From positions 1,286,696-1,350,695 of the forward strand of contig JAYKAV010000478.1 in NCBI GenBank assembly GCA_035582835.1: 64,000 nucleotides of DNA. Reading direction: 5' to 3'. The notes beneath the pieces are model-generated. The model ran no database searches. It worked only from the letters and a program-made list of their open reading frames with translations, and was not told the DNA's origin. This DNA is from Phoebastria nigripes (Eukaryota > Chordata > Aves > Procellariiformes > Diomedeidae). Below, one piece after another: positions 1 through 13,540 of the stretch (the stretch's first letter is position 1; each line of letters opens with the position of its first letter). A program made the translations under genes and the position numbers.

Positions 1-13
1 GGGGGGGGGGGGG
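1..13. repeat. Poly-G run at window edge
   Basis: The window opens with 13 consecutive G, followed by an A-rich purine stretch. It may be the end of a longer simple repeat cut by the window, or a sequencing artefact. Nothing else can be said from inside the window. Confidence 0.9.
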
Positions 14-3000
14 AGAAGAAAAAAAGTTTTGTTTTGTTTTCAGTTGAATCAGTTCCTCAAACCATCTCACAAAATGACAGCACACATGCTGGTGATGGTC
101 CAGAGCAGGAGGCAGCTCTGAAAAGGGGAAAGACCTAAGGACTACTTATAACATCCTAAATAACTATGCTGCTGAATGTGGCACTAGAGCCTGAATTGAA
201 ATCAGTCATAGAAAAGTTAGAAAACGCCCCATTGTGAATACTGACACTTCTAACATCATGGATGTCAAGTCTGAGAAAATTTCATTTCAGGCAGCAATGC
301 AAACTTCCTGAACTTTATTTCATCCGCTATGTCAACTATGGNGTATAATGTTTCAATCAACCTGAAATAAAGTGTTCTTTCCAAAGCATGGAACTTTCCT
401 GCAGACAAGAAATTCTCTTACTAACCAACCAAGTAGAAATAAAATCAAATGATGAATACAACCTGGTTTTCTTGCTGTTACATTTAAATTTCCACCCAAG
501 ACAACTGAAAAAATAGAAAGAGGCTCTTGACATGATAAAGATAATGCTGCCAAAGCAAAGCACCTTAACCTTTCCAAACCCAAAAGCTCAAACTCAAAAG
601 TAAAGCTTTCCAGCCATAGTGCTCTTTCTTATCTGTGCTGTGCAGGTTTGCTGCAGATTTCCNCTTCGTTTTGCATACTGAATTTGTATTGATGACAAAA
701 GGAACTGTGATCTGCAAAGCTGAATTTTATTCATGAGCTCTAGAGCTGTACTTTAAAAGGAATTAGTGTTTCCTGAATGCATTTGATACCTGCAAAACTC
801 AAAAGCAGTTAGAAATCTCAGGTACATGAGATAGTAAAATACACCAGGGAATCAGAAGAAGATAACTAACCTGAATACAGAAATGCACAGAGCTCATGTA
901 ACTCATACGCATCCATACATTCATCCCTTCTCCCCACTTTCTACCCTCTGTATTTGGCACCAGTGCACAGAAGTCCATTTCCAGTGACAGAGGCAATAGT
1001 TGCCTCCTCTTCAAGTGTCTCTGTTTCAGTGGCACACCATGCTAGAAACAAAATGAAGTAGTAGTAAACATGTACTCCTTGCCTTAAAAGAACCTGGCTG
1101 TGAAAAAAGAGAGGTGGTGGTGGTAGTTTCAGCATTCTGAGAGTGTGTAGCTTTGCTGTTATTGAATATCAAACACTCAGCTGATGAGAAAAACCTGATC
1201 TGGAAGAGCTATACCAGCATCACCTTCAGCATTGCAAAGCTTTAAAAATTGTAATACCTCTTGTGATTTCTGTCAGGATTGAGGAAGACACCCTTTCATG
1301 CTAAATGCACTTCCTTGCCCTTGTTTCTGAGGAGTGAAAACCCACTGACTTAAATTTTCTGTTCAGAACATAATGCAAACCAGTAGCAGGGAATAAAATC
1401 CTGAGGATGTGTTTCATCTGCTTTGGCCTGGGTCTGATGCCAAGAAAACCTCCAGCAAGATGAAGGGGTAATCAGCACCGGATAGGACTGGCATCACAAT
1501 CAGGAAAGCCCAAGGTAGCTCTGTTAAATAGCTACTGGACTTGCAAGGTAAGAAAACTGTAGGAAAGAAAAACGTTTAATGAGGACAACATGGTCTGAAT
1601 CTGTCTCCTTTCACTGGTGTAATCAAAAGCAACTCTGGTTAAGTCAATAAAGTTACAGTGGTAAGTGGGAATAGTGACAAATGTTCTGTCATTAAAGAAC
1701 TTTAGGAGACGTCAGACAATACAATGTTTAAGTTTTGATAAGCGGCTAAAGCAGTAGTTTGAGAGTCGTTTAGTGTAGGCCTTAAGTATTTATACATATT
1801 TTATTAGCATTCATTTTATAATTACCAAAATGTTATTGTGCCAGATGTATATTTATAAATATCACCAGATGCACTACAGCACCAACATTATTTATGTGAT
1901 AAATATTGACATGTTTGTCTTAGAAAATGATCTCTCTTGCTTGGTCGTCTTTAATTAGTTCCGCTTTCTGTCATTCGCTGGAATTGATTTTTGCATGTTT
2001 ACTCTTTCTGAACTGTGCATACAATCCTCGCATAAATGCCAAAACTTGGGTGATATGTTGTTCATCTCTGAAGCTTTGTTAAAGTGTTTTGAAAAGTGAA
2101 AAATGGAGGTTTCTATAAATCTGCCAGAGAATCATAGCCAGTTTTTTTTTTTTTAAGAAGTTGAAGAAACTTGGAAATGGGCAGGAAAAGTTTAAATGTG
2201 TTTTCTTTAACAGTTTGAAACATCGTATTTCATGTTGCTATTATAAACAGTGAAATGCCCTATTACCTTATTTGGTTAAAAAAGCAGACAAGCTATATGC
2301 AGTGGGTATTCTGCCTTAAAGACCTTTTTTTACAACAATTATTAATTACAGTGCATGATAGTTGGCATACCATATTGGTGCTACTGAGCTGAGAAGCCAA
2401 ATATTGAAAGTTTCTGTTTGAAGGTTCAGTTCATAACCCCTCTGTTTGGATTAAGAGCAGAATGTTTGTGTGAATTTTTTTGCAAAAAGCTGAGCTTCCA
2501 ATGTTTAATGGAAGTGGTATTATAACGCAAGCCATGTCTCCAAAGCCATCTGAAAATGAACAGCAAAACAGTTTTAAATGCAAACATACGTTTCATAAAC
2601 TTTGGTTTATTTGACTTTTTTTTTTTAATGAAGAGAAGAATTTTACAGCTGATAAAGTAGAAATTAGACAGTATTATGTTCAACAAGCATTCCATCCTGA
2701 GGTTTTTTAAGCTTCATAACCAAGATTTCTATTTATCTTAGATTACGCAATATTCAGTGACTGGAAGTCTAGTCTGTGTAAGAATTTTCACATTGCTCTG
2801 CATCCCATTTTCCAGGTTAGTTATCTGTTGCAATCTATGCCTAAACATAGATGTAACATTTAAAAGCTCTGTCCTGGTCTACAGTGTCCAGACATGAATC
2901 ACCACATAACTTCCCAACACGTTAATGGCATTTATTCAAGAGGAAGAAGTTGATCTCACAAGACACATGTCAATGCTTGCCCGTGTGTTGGGTGGCAAGT

Positions 3001-3229
3001 CTGGTTTTTAGAGGTGTTAAATTACAAAAAAAGTATGACTATCTTTATATGAACATATCATAAATGTTTTAAACGTAAAAGTGGAATAAAAGCAACAATT
3101 GTGGAAGATTGAGGAGAGAGAATTTACCCAGTAAGACTTCGCTTATCCAAGATTCATATAAAGCGCAGTGTTTGAGGTGCTGTAAAAATCCACCAGCATG
3201 ATATTCACCGAAGTTTTACGGCACTAAAT

Positions 3230-3239
3230 GGGGGGGGGG
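3230..3239. repeat. G10 homopolymer
   Basis: Ten consecutive G in AT-rich surroundings. It is a slippage-prone mononucleotide run with no other signal. Confidence 0.9.
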
Positions 3240-4059
3240 TCCTACCTGTACAAATGCACTGTGAAAGGAGAAAGTTCACAATCTTCAGACCCCTGCACTA
3301 AGGCACTGGCATCTGAGCTTTACTCCCTTTTTCCCCTTTTTTGATCACACCAGATACCATATAGAGAATAGCCATTCTGGCACACTCTGGCCAAGTGAAA
3401 GACTGTCTCTTCCCTTGAAACTCATAGGTATTTTTGCTGTTTTGGGTGTGGGATCAAGTCTGCCTAGAGATTGTTAATACTTGACATTACCTGGCTCTGT
3501 AAGGGCCTGTGTTACTACCAGGCAAGTAATTCAAGATTGTTATGAAAAACAGCAACAACCTTAGAAGTGAAATAGAAATACTCTTCACCTTTTTGAAAAC
3601 TTTATATTCAGCATTGTTTTTCCAAGTTCAATTACAATAACAAAGGAAGTTCAATGATTTTAACTTGCTTTAGTTGTTCTTGCCTACTTAAAGGCATGAG
3701 AAAACGTGTCTATAACATAAACTGCCAGATTACCTGTCTATTAGTATAAATTTGAACTCTAAACTCTGAGCTAAATGCAAGCACTAAAGAGTGGTTCGGT
3801 TTCATTTCAGAAAGATTTTTCAGTGTTGTTTCTGAAAATAATGGTCACTGAAATGTATTTATTTGATGTGGTGATGTGTAGTACAGGAGCTAATCCTGCT
3901 AAATTCTAACACAAAGGACAGTAGGAATATTTGAATTCAGGTGCAAAACCTGAAGCGTGGGAGCATTTTCCTCTAGGATTTGTGCCCATTACATTCTAAG
4001 ATTCAATCCAAACTGCCTATCCAAGGCCCTTGCAATGTCTGGCTTGCTCACTGGGGCAG

Positions 4060-4280
4060 GCATCAGAGCACGTCATTTATGGAGCGTCTCACTGGCGCGT
4101 TTCCCCTCGCTCGGCAGAGGGCTGGCAAAGTAGCTCTCTCTTGTTCCAACTTAGTCCTCAAAGAAGGCATAAAGCCGTACCTAACCCAGTGTGTCCCTCG
4201 CTTGGGAGAGAATTTCACTTCATCAGTTAAAAGACTCATGAATTGCTGTCCGTTTGTCAACTTTTCCAAGAGCTGTTAGC
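4060..4280. other. CpG-bearing patch of unknown role
   Basis: This roughly 220-base block holds about eight CpG dinucleotides (for example in the cacgtc, gagcgtc, ggcgcg, ctcgctcgg and gccgta contexts) inside a region where CpG is otherwise rare. Overlapping frames on both strands stay open across it, including a 99-codon plus-strand frame at 3980-4279. None resembles a family I know. It could be a conserved exon, a small regulatory element or a remnant of a GC-richer insertion. I cannot decide between these. Confidence 0.35.
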
Positions 4281-4791
4281 ATATGCAGCGAGAGAGTCCT
4301 GTGGGAAATGTAACACCAGGAGTCACCAAATTCTCACCCTTGCGTGAAAACTGGAAAATTTACAGGGCAAGTACCAAACAAAATATTAGATTGTGCTTCT
4401 GCTTTGAATGTCTGGAAAAGTGACAGCTTCTTGCTCTGTGTGTGTGTAATCACTCTTCATCTATTAGCAGCAGATTTTACCATTCATTGTTACTGCCAAA
4501 TCTGAACAACCAGTAAAACTAAAATATTGAGCTAGAATCTGTCTGTACATTGCACATAACCAGCAGAATGGTCTATTGTATATGAGTACACTTCACATTA
4601 ATAGAGTTNCAGGTGTTAATGAGATTAAGAAATATCACTGAAGGCACCGGGCAAACTGGCAAATCTGTTGTTTCTTGTGAGGGTGTGCAATTAGAAATGA
4701 ATCCAGTCTCATTCTTAGATCTCAGACTGAGATTGCAAGGTCTGCAGAGGAAGGCAAAAAAACCTATTAACAATCAGCCCAATGCAATATG

Positions 4792-4826
4792 AGCTGTTAC
4801 AGTCATGTTACAGTCATGTAACAGCT
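4792..4826. repeat. 11-bp tandem duplication forming a 9-bp hairpin
   Basis: The unit TGTTACAGTCA occurs twice in tandem (4795-4805 and 4806-4816). The arms AGCTGTTAC (4792-4800) and GTAACAGCT (4818-4826) are perfect inverted repeats around a 17-base loop. It is probably a slippage product. No role is evident. Confidence 0.85.
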
Positions 4827-6567
4827 GAGGAAAATTACAATTGAAATTTAGTGGAGTGAATAAAACCTTCTAGACACAAAACTAAGGTACCCCAAAACTC
4901 ATAACATATATTCAGAATTAAATCTACAAACTGGGGCTGTTTTTCAAGATAGCATTTACTCAGCACCTGTCTCTAAGTCTCATTATGCAAAATCCAAACC
5001 TCATAAAATAGAAATATAATCAGGTCAAGCAGATAGCTCTTTTCTTTGCTTCTCTTGATTTACATTATGTATTTCCAACAAGATGGTCTTAAATTTTTAA
5101 TATACACAACAGCTGTTCCAGAATTAGTAGAGATGGGAATAGCTGAATGGAAAGAAAACATTATCAAGTGAGTAGAGCTAACGAAGACAATCTGAATAAG
5201 TTTTGTCAGCAGAGTTTCTGGCTTCTGAGAATCTGAAGGGTCTTGTTTCTGGGATGTCAAGTCACAGCGGGGGAGTTGCCGAAAATAAAACATAATTTAA
5301 GAATAAGTATAAATCCTATCTAGTTTAGAAGAACTCGTCATAGGGTAACAGTTTCCCACAGGCTTGAATACAGTTAGGGAAATGGTCCTTCTAAGGACAT
5401 TTCCGTTCTGGAGGAATCCCCCTTCAAACTTCAACATGTTATTACAGAGTCACTATCTCCAGCTGCCAAAAAGAGTCCTATGAGAAAATGACTACCCTGA
5501 CATTTCCTTCTGAGGTCTCTTCTTTCTCATTTTCCTTCTGGAAAGCTTCTGCCTGGGAGTGTGAGTCAGTGGCAATAGTGGGATTCAGCACATCATAGAC
5601 TCTGATATAGTGTATAGAAATACATCTTCCCAGTGGGAGAAGAGTGTACAGTGGAGTATGTTTTACAATATACACACATGCTCACCGACATGCATATAAA
5701 GGCACACAGAGCTATGTATGGAAATTAGAGAAAGTTCAACATCCAAGACATGTTCCCTGTACTTTGTTTGGAAGATTCTGACATTTAGTATGGTCACCAG
5801 CTCCTTTGGAAATCATCAGGAGCTGGAGTGACATGTGAAGAAGCTTTGCTGTCTATGTAGGTGAATTTTACCCTCATTGTAGAGAGCTCCACCACACCAG
5901 GGGAAGACCTCCTGCATCACTCTACCCAAAGATGTTTTGGTATGTTATTCACAGCAGTTAATAATGTAGGAGTTGCTCTTGAGAGTCCAGGAACATTTCT
6001 AAAGCTGATGCAAGCTATAGGTTTGACTGACCAATTGCAAGACCTTTAACCAAGGGCATTAAAATATTGCTTATTTGTTTTCATGAGTTCTATCAACATA
6101 CGAGGTGCTGTGCTTTGAAAACACAGGAAACAGTGCTTATGCATTACAGTATAATTAGGTCTGAATTAAAGTAATTTAATTTATATGAAGTAGTTCTAAA
6201 ATATGATCACTATTTAGAATGAAACTGTAAGAAACCTGGCCTTTTTTGTACACAGACTACTCAAGATTCTTATAGTTGTCTCAAAGCGCTAGTCCATGGG
6301 AGTTTCCATGTCTTGATTCTCAAAGGAATCCTAAAAGTACAGCAAAAGTTGCAGGAAAATGGAGAGCAGGGTAGTACTCAGAGGACCCAGTTTCCATTAT
6401 TCACGTAACGTATGACCTTTGGTATCTCTCTGTGTCTATATCTTTTTTTATTCTTGGTCTGCTTAGATCGTACCTTCTTAGAAACACTAATCATATTCGA
6501 GCATTATCTTTACCGAATTTCAACAAAACTATCATTAATTAAAAAAAATAAGGAGTTGGGGAACTAA

Positions 6568-6805
6568 TAGGAGCTTTGGACCAGGACTCAGTAAAACTGA
6601 GTTCACTTCTCAGGTCCAGCACAGAGTTCCTATGTGAATTTAAACAGGCCTTTCCCTGTGCTTCCATTCCCTATCTCTAAAATAAAGTAGTTTTGCTTCC
6701 TTTCCATGTCTTGCCTACTTGTATTATAATTCTGTAGTGCATGGACATCTTCCAAAACATACATATCTACATACAGCACCTAGCACAATGGGACCTCAGG
6801 CAATG
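6568..6805 (+). repeat. MIR-like ancient SINE relic
   Basis: The stretch from 'gagctttggaccaggactca' at about 6571 through 'cctttccctgtgcttcc' and 'ctatctctaaaata' at about 6680 follows the order of the MIR/CORE-SINE family in the forward sense. In that family an opening 'ggactcaggagacctgggtt' type sequence is followed by 'ctgtgcctcagtttccccatctgtaaaatgg'. The later segment 'cagcacctagcacaatggga' (about 6775-6792) is also a phrase seen in ancient amniote repeats. Divergence is high, as expected for an element that predates birds. The ends are approximate. Confidence 0.65.
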
Positions 6806-9800
6806 TCTGTAGCATAAGACAGTATTACTCTACTGATTCAGATCAAGTTTTGCCCGGTGTTGAAAAGCTACCATATATGCCACAATGATTCACACTTTTT
6901 TCCAAGCCTGGAAGACAAATCAGCTTTAGATTCAAAACAAAATTCAGATTATTGGCGAGGTTCACCAACTCTTCTAAACTTTTTTGTAAGCCTGGCTCTT
7001 TAGATAATGAGAAAATGTAAAACTAGATAAGCTTAATCTATTTTTGTATTTTGCTATCAGAACTTTACACAGCTCAGATTTTCACTTTACATCAATTACA
7101 GTTAGAATTACAAATCTGAATTCCTTACTGAAGTTAAAATATATTAGTGTTGTCAGAACTGTTGCCCAAGTATGGATTCCTGTATTTAGTCCTTGTTGTT
7201 CGGTCTTAAAGTTGGCACCATCATTGTTATAGACGTACCAATGTAGGCAGAAGGAGATGCGGGCATTGTGTCTTTTTTAAAATCATCCCATAAATACAGA
7301 AGTATTTACCCCACAGTCGATCCTATTGCTCATAAGCAGAACTTGGGATTCAACAAATCTAATAGCAAACTGCTACACAGAAAAATTAAGTTTGAAGCTT
7401 AGGTGGCAGTTATTGTTCCCTCTTCTCCATATTTGCTGTGCCTTAGAAATTACCCTTCTCTTCCCACTGCAGAGAGACCTCCTTTTAAGTGCGTTTCCCT
7501 AAGGAAATGAGAATGTGTATCTACTTAATTTAAAAAGACTGAATATAACTGTGTTTTGGAAATTTTTTAATCTGATGATGAGCTGCAGTCCTTCTCACTA
7601 TGCTGCAGACACCATACCAAAACAAACAAAGTATTTGGTAACACTCTTTGCTCTCCAAGTGGATTTGCACTCCTCAGAGGACTAATGCACTAAAGTAGAA
7701 GGCATAAACATAGGCTACAGACATCTTTGGTGAGAGTCTACGGGTTTCAGCTGAGTCACACCGAGGATAAACATACTGGGGCAAATTCAACTCCTTTCCT
7801 TTCTGTGGGCATTTCAGTTACTAAGTAGAGGTGCCAAGTAACTTCTCCTCTGAGAGTCTACAAGACATGACACTTGGAGCATATGTACTGGCAGAAGGGG
7901 ACATTTGTTTTACCTNTTTCACATACAAACAGCTCTACATTATCATTTTCACTCTTGATGGTAAATAACTGTTCCAAAATGCAGACAATAAAAAATGAAA
8001 TCTGTATTTTCAGACAGCTATCCTTAAACCCAGCCTAGCTCTGAGCTTTTTGCTCACTAGGTTCTTACCTTACCTTCTGCCTTGCTACTGTGAACTGCAG
8101 CCAACTTCACGTTCAATAGGAAACTAAGGAATTTTTGGGATTTTTTTTAAAAATAAAGCCTGCTATTAAAATGGAAGAAAATTTCCAGGAGAATAAATAA
8201 AACATTTCTAGTGTGGCAAAGTGAATATGCCCTCTTTCAGCTGACCAGATCATTTTCAGAAAGGATCAACACATCTTCCACTACAGAAAGGTTCAGTCAG
8301 GTCCTTCTACCCCTCAGCAGATGTTTGAGCTTCTTTTTTTTATTTGAATGGGAGTTGGTATCACCAGAAACTGGGACATCTGTTTTAGCCCATTAGAGAA
8401 ATGGGGGATTTTACTCTCTGCTTCAGCAGGATCAAGATTTCACACATTTTAAACCAAAATAAAGGTGCTGAGCCATCTTGGTAGAAGGAGAATATTGGGT
8501 AAACAGGGCTGGAAGCTGGTATATAGTAATTGTTGAGAGCAGGTAAATGGTAAACAGCTGAAATGCGCCTATATTTATGTTAATCTTAGTTCATTGAAGA
8601 TGATGGGGAGTTTTTCCTTAAAATAGAAGACAGGGCATGACCAGTTGGGAGTAGGACCAGCTTAGTACCTGATCTAGAAAAGGAGTGGATGTCTTTCATA
8701 TCACGAAGTGAAATACACAGACCTTGGTTCAATCATTGCCAAGTATGAAATCTCCTTAAAAATCACTTCATATTACCTTCCTCTAAACTTCGTGTGATGA
8801 TTTGATGAGGAGCTGAAGAAAAAGTAAGGAGGAGTATATTAAAGAGATTAAACTGGGAAAGAAACATACCTGTGGCTAAGTTTATTGGAAAAGATTCAGC
8901 TAGCTTATTAAATACTCCAAAGGTTTCCCCTTGCTGAGTTGCATGGGGAGTTTTGCTGGGAAGTGTTTTAAGCCAATAGTCCTTGGAAAGACTTCCTGAA
9001 AACTGAGTGTTAAAGCTGGTATGGCACTAATAACCAGGTAGCTGGTTGAAAAGTACACAACAGCAAAAACAGCAGCCAGAAGGATCTGGATTCACTTCAT
9101 GACATGGTTACTTGTAAAGCAAGGTATATACCATGTCTCAGCTCTCTCTATGTTTGTATCGGTAATAATATGCATCAATATCACCCCACTGTCTGCTGGG
9201 CAAGTAAATTACATTAGGCAACATGGAGTAGGAGCTATTTTTCATTATATATATTATATGGAGAGAGAAGGGGAAAGAAAAAAAAAGCTTTATCTGAATT
9301 ACAGATCAGGAGAGCTGAAAAAAACCCCAAGTTATTTCTCTATTTTCTATTTCTTACATAATGAAAAATAGACCATTTATTTAAAAGAAATGGGAGATAT
9401 TATGTGGGAATTAACAGTGATGAAATATTTAGACTCCCTGAAAATAATATTCAGTGTGATGTTATTATTGCTTCACTTTAATCCTTCAAAATACATTCTA
9501 GTCTCAAACTCCTCAAATTAAATTATTTTATTAAAAACCTTTAGGCTTAGAAAATCATAGTTCTTTATATATTCTCAGCTAAAATAAGTTATATGCTGTG
9601 TGAACTATGCTACAATAAGAGTGTACACTGTTGTCATGTGTATTATTCAAACTCCTTCACAAATGTGAACTGCTTCTCCATCTGAATTATAATACAAAGT
9701 CTCTATTTATACTTGATTTCCCTGTCTGTAATACAATCCTTTTGTTTAAAGACAGCAGTATGTACATTTTATCCCACCCTGCTACCACCCCACTATTATT

Positions 9801-12800
9801 TTAGACAATGTGAACAGGAAAAAATATGTTTGTATACCTTTGGATACATCACAAGTCCATCTTTATTCCTATGCATGTTTTAAAATAAATACTTCATATT
9901 TAACTTTTTTAATAAATAGATCTAGTGATTTACATGCTAAACACATGCATGTAATATGTTACTCATTCTTGAAATAAATAAAACAAATTCAGTTCTGATA
10001 AAGAATACTTCCAGCTTATCTTTCTGTTATAGGTAGTGTTCTTTTAAGCATAAAATATTTGCCCTAAGTTGCCAGCACTTCTGTAAAACTTGTTTTTTAA
10101 TTGGGGCTGCCTCTAGGCACTATCACAGTTCAAATAGTATTTAATCATGATTATTTGTAGGTATTCTGAAATATCTTTCNGAATGGTTCCTGTAGCATGG
10201 ACTGTAATAGAATAATGCAAATTTAAGGGAAATGCTTATCTTTAAAAAAGTGAAAAGCCAGTAAACTGTGCCTTTTCAAAGCTTTCTGTAGGCTGAATTA
10301 GTATATTGAATCAGATCATCTTATTGAATGTGTGCTGTGCACAGCTACCCACACATATGCNTGTCTGAGTGCTCCTGCCTTTGTCAGACCAAATCCTGAC
10401 ACTTCCAGGTGCTCACAAGTCCCCACCCTAAATATTCTTTTAAAGTGGTTTTCCTTTGATGAAATAATAACTAATCTCTTTTTCATCCTCAACTTTATTT
10501 TAACAGCACCTCCTAGGTCACTCTTGACAAGTGGAGCTACTGGAAGCTCTCTTATGGCACAGAAGGACTGTGGCTGCGCTATGGAGCAGCACCCCATGAT
10601 CTGGATACCCCNGGGTGCACCCAGCCTTGGCCTCAGCACCACAGGAGGACACGCAGGCTGATGGCATCAATCCCTTCAGCAGCTGGGAACTGATAATGCA
10701 ATGAAGGAAGCAAGAAGCAGATGATCAGATAAAAGCTTCAAAAGATAAGGAGCATGTGTTNTGGGGAGAAGGTGCTCTTGTACCTACTTGATGCACTGTC
10801 CACAGCCCAGCTTAGCACAAATCTCATCCCTATTTGATCAAGTTTCAAAACCCCATCAGGCCTGGCACTGTTTTCTTCAGGGCCTGCTGTTGATTTTATT
10901 AAAGCCAAGGAGAAGTTGGTTTTTCAAGAACGGGCAGAACATCCCAACTCTTTTGCAATGTTCTCCTTTCATTTCTGAAGCACGTCCTGTGCAGTGGCTT
11001 TAAAACCCAAGTAATTCTGATTCACCAGTCAATATTAGTCATATAAGACCAACACATGGGAATAATATTCTATACCTGACATTAAATTGAAAAGCATTTA
11101 GGACATATATTTGTGATATAGGGTCATGAAATTTTTCCTGGCTTACTGCTGCATAATTAAAAAAAAAAACCTGCCAGTAAAACCCTATGAAGATGTCTAA
11201 TTCCTCTTCATAATTCCCTTTGTATAAAGAACAAATATAATGAGTCCACTGTGCTATTGCTCAAACTTAAATCCAGTGCTGGATAAAACCAGATTTACCA
11301 CAGGTTCCATTTTGATTATCTCAGAAAAATACTTCCTTTCATCCTTTCCATTTTTCTGATTCTACACAAAAATTGTCATCAAAAAACACATTAGTAATGA
11401 GTCAAACTTAAATAGATTTAGCATCGCTCACTTCATACTTGTTTGAATAACTTTTCCCTGGAATTCACACTGCAGATCCCATGAGACTTTCCCATCGTAT
11501 TGACATTTCCTCGCCCAGCTGGGTCAGAAATATTGCACTAAATGTTCTTGTGCTACTTAGAGCCTTCGCTTCCGGCCAACACCCAGCAATGCACAGGCAT
11601 GCAAACAATTAACACAAACAAACTTAAAGGCTTGCTGAGCTCCACAAAAATTAAGTACATTTGGTTAAAGTTTGGGCCACAGTTTATGTCATATATATTT
11701 ACTCAGAGACTAACATAGCTGTTTTCAGCAACAAGGAACAATAGTCATAATTTGGAGGCCTTAACTTTCATTCCGTCCTTATTCCAACAAAGAACAAANT
11801 AATGAACAGAAATGAGTGAGGAATTAAAGGGACTCTTTAGAATAACACCAAAATAAGTAGCAAAGTCCAAAATTACTTTTTATCTTATTTATATGTGAAC
11901 ATGCCAACAGACATTATAAGCCTTTCAATATTGCTAGTATTTCCAGGTGAACATTTCACCACTAATGTTGGGGTTTTTTTAGTTTCTGTAATGACCTACT
12001 TGGATTCTAAGGCAGTAAGTTCAGGGAGCTTCATTTTCTATCTATAGAAAATTCATTTTTTGATTGTCACTTTTCAGTGCTCAAANGTAGCACAGCAAAG
12101 TTGTGGCTTGCCTAGAGTTAAGCTAGACTGAAGTGGTTTGCTGCAGATCTAATAAAAAAAACCTTCGGAACTTCAAAGACAACTCAAGAGGAAATTATGT
12201 GTCTTAAAGGGAAAACAACTTCCTCTAATAACTCTAATAATGTTAAATTCTATCACAGGTTCTTTTAAGATGTCATATACATAAGGGTCAGCAAAAGTAT
12301 TGCAACCATGTTTCTCTTTTGCAATTATTAACTTCAGCACTTTACTGTGTACGCTCATCTCAATCAAGTATGTCATACTTGATAACCATCAATTAAACAG
12401 ATATGTCAGTTTAACTGTCTTTTCTAAATATTATTTTGATGACAAATATGAGTTATTTATAACATTTTAAATGTTTTTCCTGTTTCTGGATTGGAAAATG
12501 CTTTCTATAGGTATGTTTGCAATATGTCCTCTAGCACTAAATTCAATTAAGCGTAGGTTTATTTACTACTGTAATCATTGCAGAAAAAATGAAAGTGTTA
12601 CTTGCACGGATACTAACAGCAGAATGCAGCAATCTAGATGAACACTGCTCAGAGGCTGGGAGTTTTTTTGATTGCTCCAAAGGAATCTGTTGAGAAAACA
12701 GGATATTATTTGCATAATGTATCAAAATGACTGTTGGTTTTCCTTTATGAAGGCACAACAAACTTCCTGACACAGATAATATCCTAGCAACTCTTTGTGG

Positions 12801-12930
12801 TAACTGAGACACCATTACAGCAACAGAAATATTTACAGTATGTTTTTATGGCACGTTAAGTCTCAGCTATTTAAAAAGCTGGAGGAATTGTTCTGTATTT
12901 CTAAAAATGGATGCTAAGAGTAAGCCCTTA

Positions 12931-12946
12931 AAACTATGCATAGTTT
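12931..12946. repeat. Perfect 16-bp palindrome
   Basis: AAACTATGCATAGTTT reads identically on both strands, with the centre at TGCA. It could be a dimeric binding site (it contains ATGCAT) or simple chance in AT-rich DNA. Confidence 0.85.
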
Positions 12947-13440
12947 AGAATCCAATTGTTTCTTTTTATGTTAGATGCTGGGTGAATTTGGAGGAAAATT
13001 TTTAAGAGACATGATATTTCCTGTCATTATATATTGGTCAGTGTTTTCAATACATTTTCAGCAGTATTGTAATTCTTTGTTACAAAAAGATTAGTGAGGT
13101 TAGAGAAAGACTAGCAATGTGGCAAAGTTCAACTTTTACTAAGTAAATTATGTCATGAATATGCAAAAACATAAAATAGCAACAGAAAGCTGGCATAAGA
13201 CATCACTGAGCTGACAGGGAAAAAAATCCTTATTTTAATATCCAAATATTCAAATTTCAATTTATCCAAAACTTGANTTATTTAAGAATAACATAGCATA
13301 TTATCCATAGTGTATATGTACAATTTATTGCATAGTCTTAATTTATATACAGATTTAATTTTGAAATTTGCTATTCTGTAGAAAATTTGCATGAATGTGA
13401 AACTCTTAAATGAACAACTAAAGAAATATGATAGTAAAAG

Positions 13441-13540
13441 GCTGGTTTCTGAACTGCCTTTACACTCTGGGGTCGGTTACTCATATGGCCCATTACATTA
13501 CAGTCAATGGAACTTCATGGGTGAGGAACTTCCTGAGGCC
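13441..13540. repeat. Possible ancient amniote interspersed repeat fragment
   Basis: The order 'tctgaactgcctttacac', 'ggttactcat', 'cagtcaatggaacttcatgg' resembles a dispersed family, common in reptile and bird genomes, that is recognised by CATTGA-TTCAATGG-like palindromic cores. The match is weak and the boundaries are guesses. Confidence 0.3.

Larger units (their letters stand above)
14..6567. other. Unique AT-rich non-coding stretch
   Basis: I see no recognisable gene or young transposon here. All open frames are short (under 100 codons), have no family resemblance that I recognise, and stop within a few hundred bases. Visible small structures are a G10 run at 3230-3239, a tandem and inverted repeat at 4792-4826, a short TG repeat near 4438, and a CpG-bearing patch at about 4060-4280. 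The AT-rich segment 1780-2060 looks like it could be a conserved non-coding element, but that is an impression only. Confidence 0.6.

Noticed and set aside
10316..10661. Overlapping frames of 108 and 109 codons on opposite strands
   Set aside because: Neither resembles a known protein. Mutual openness on both strands is a common consequence of local composition, and two Ns hide possible stops.
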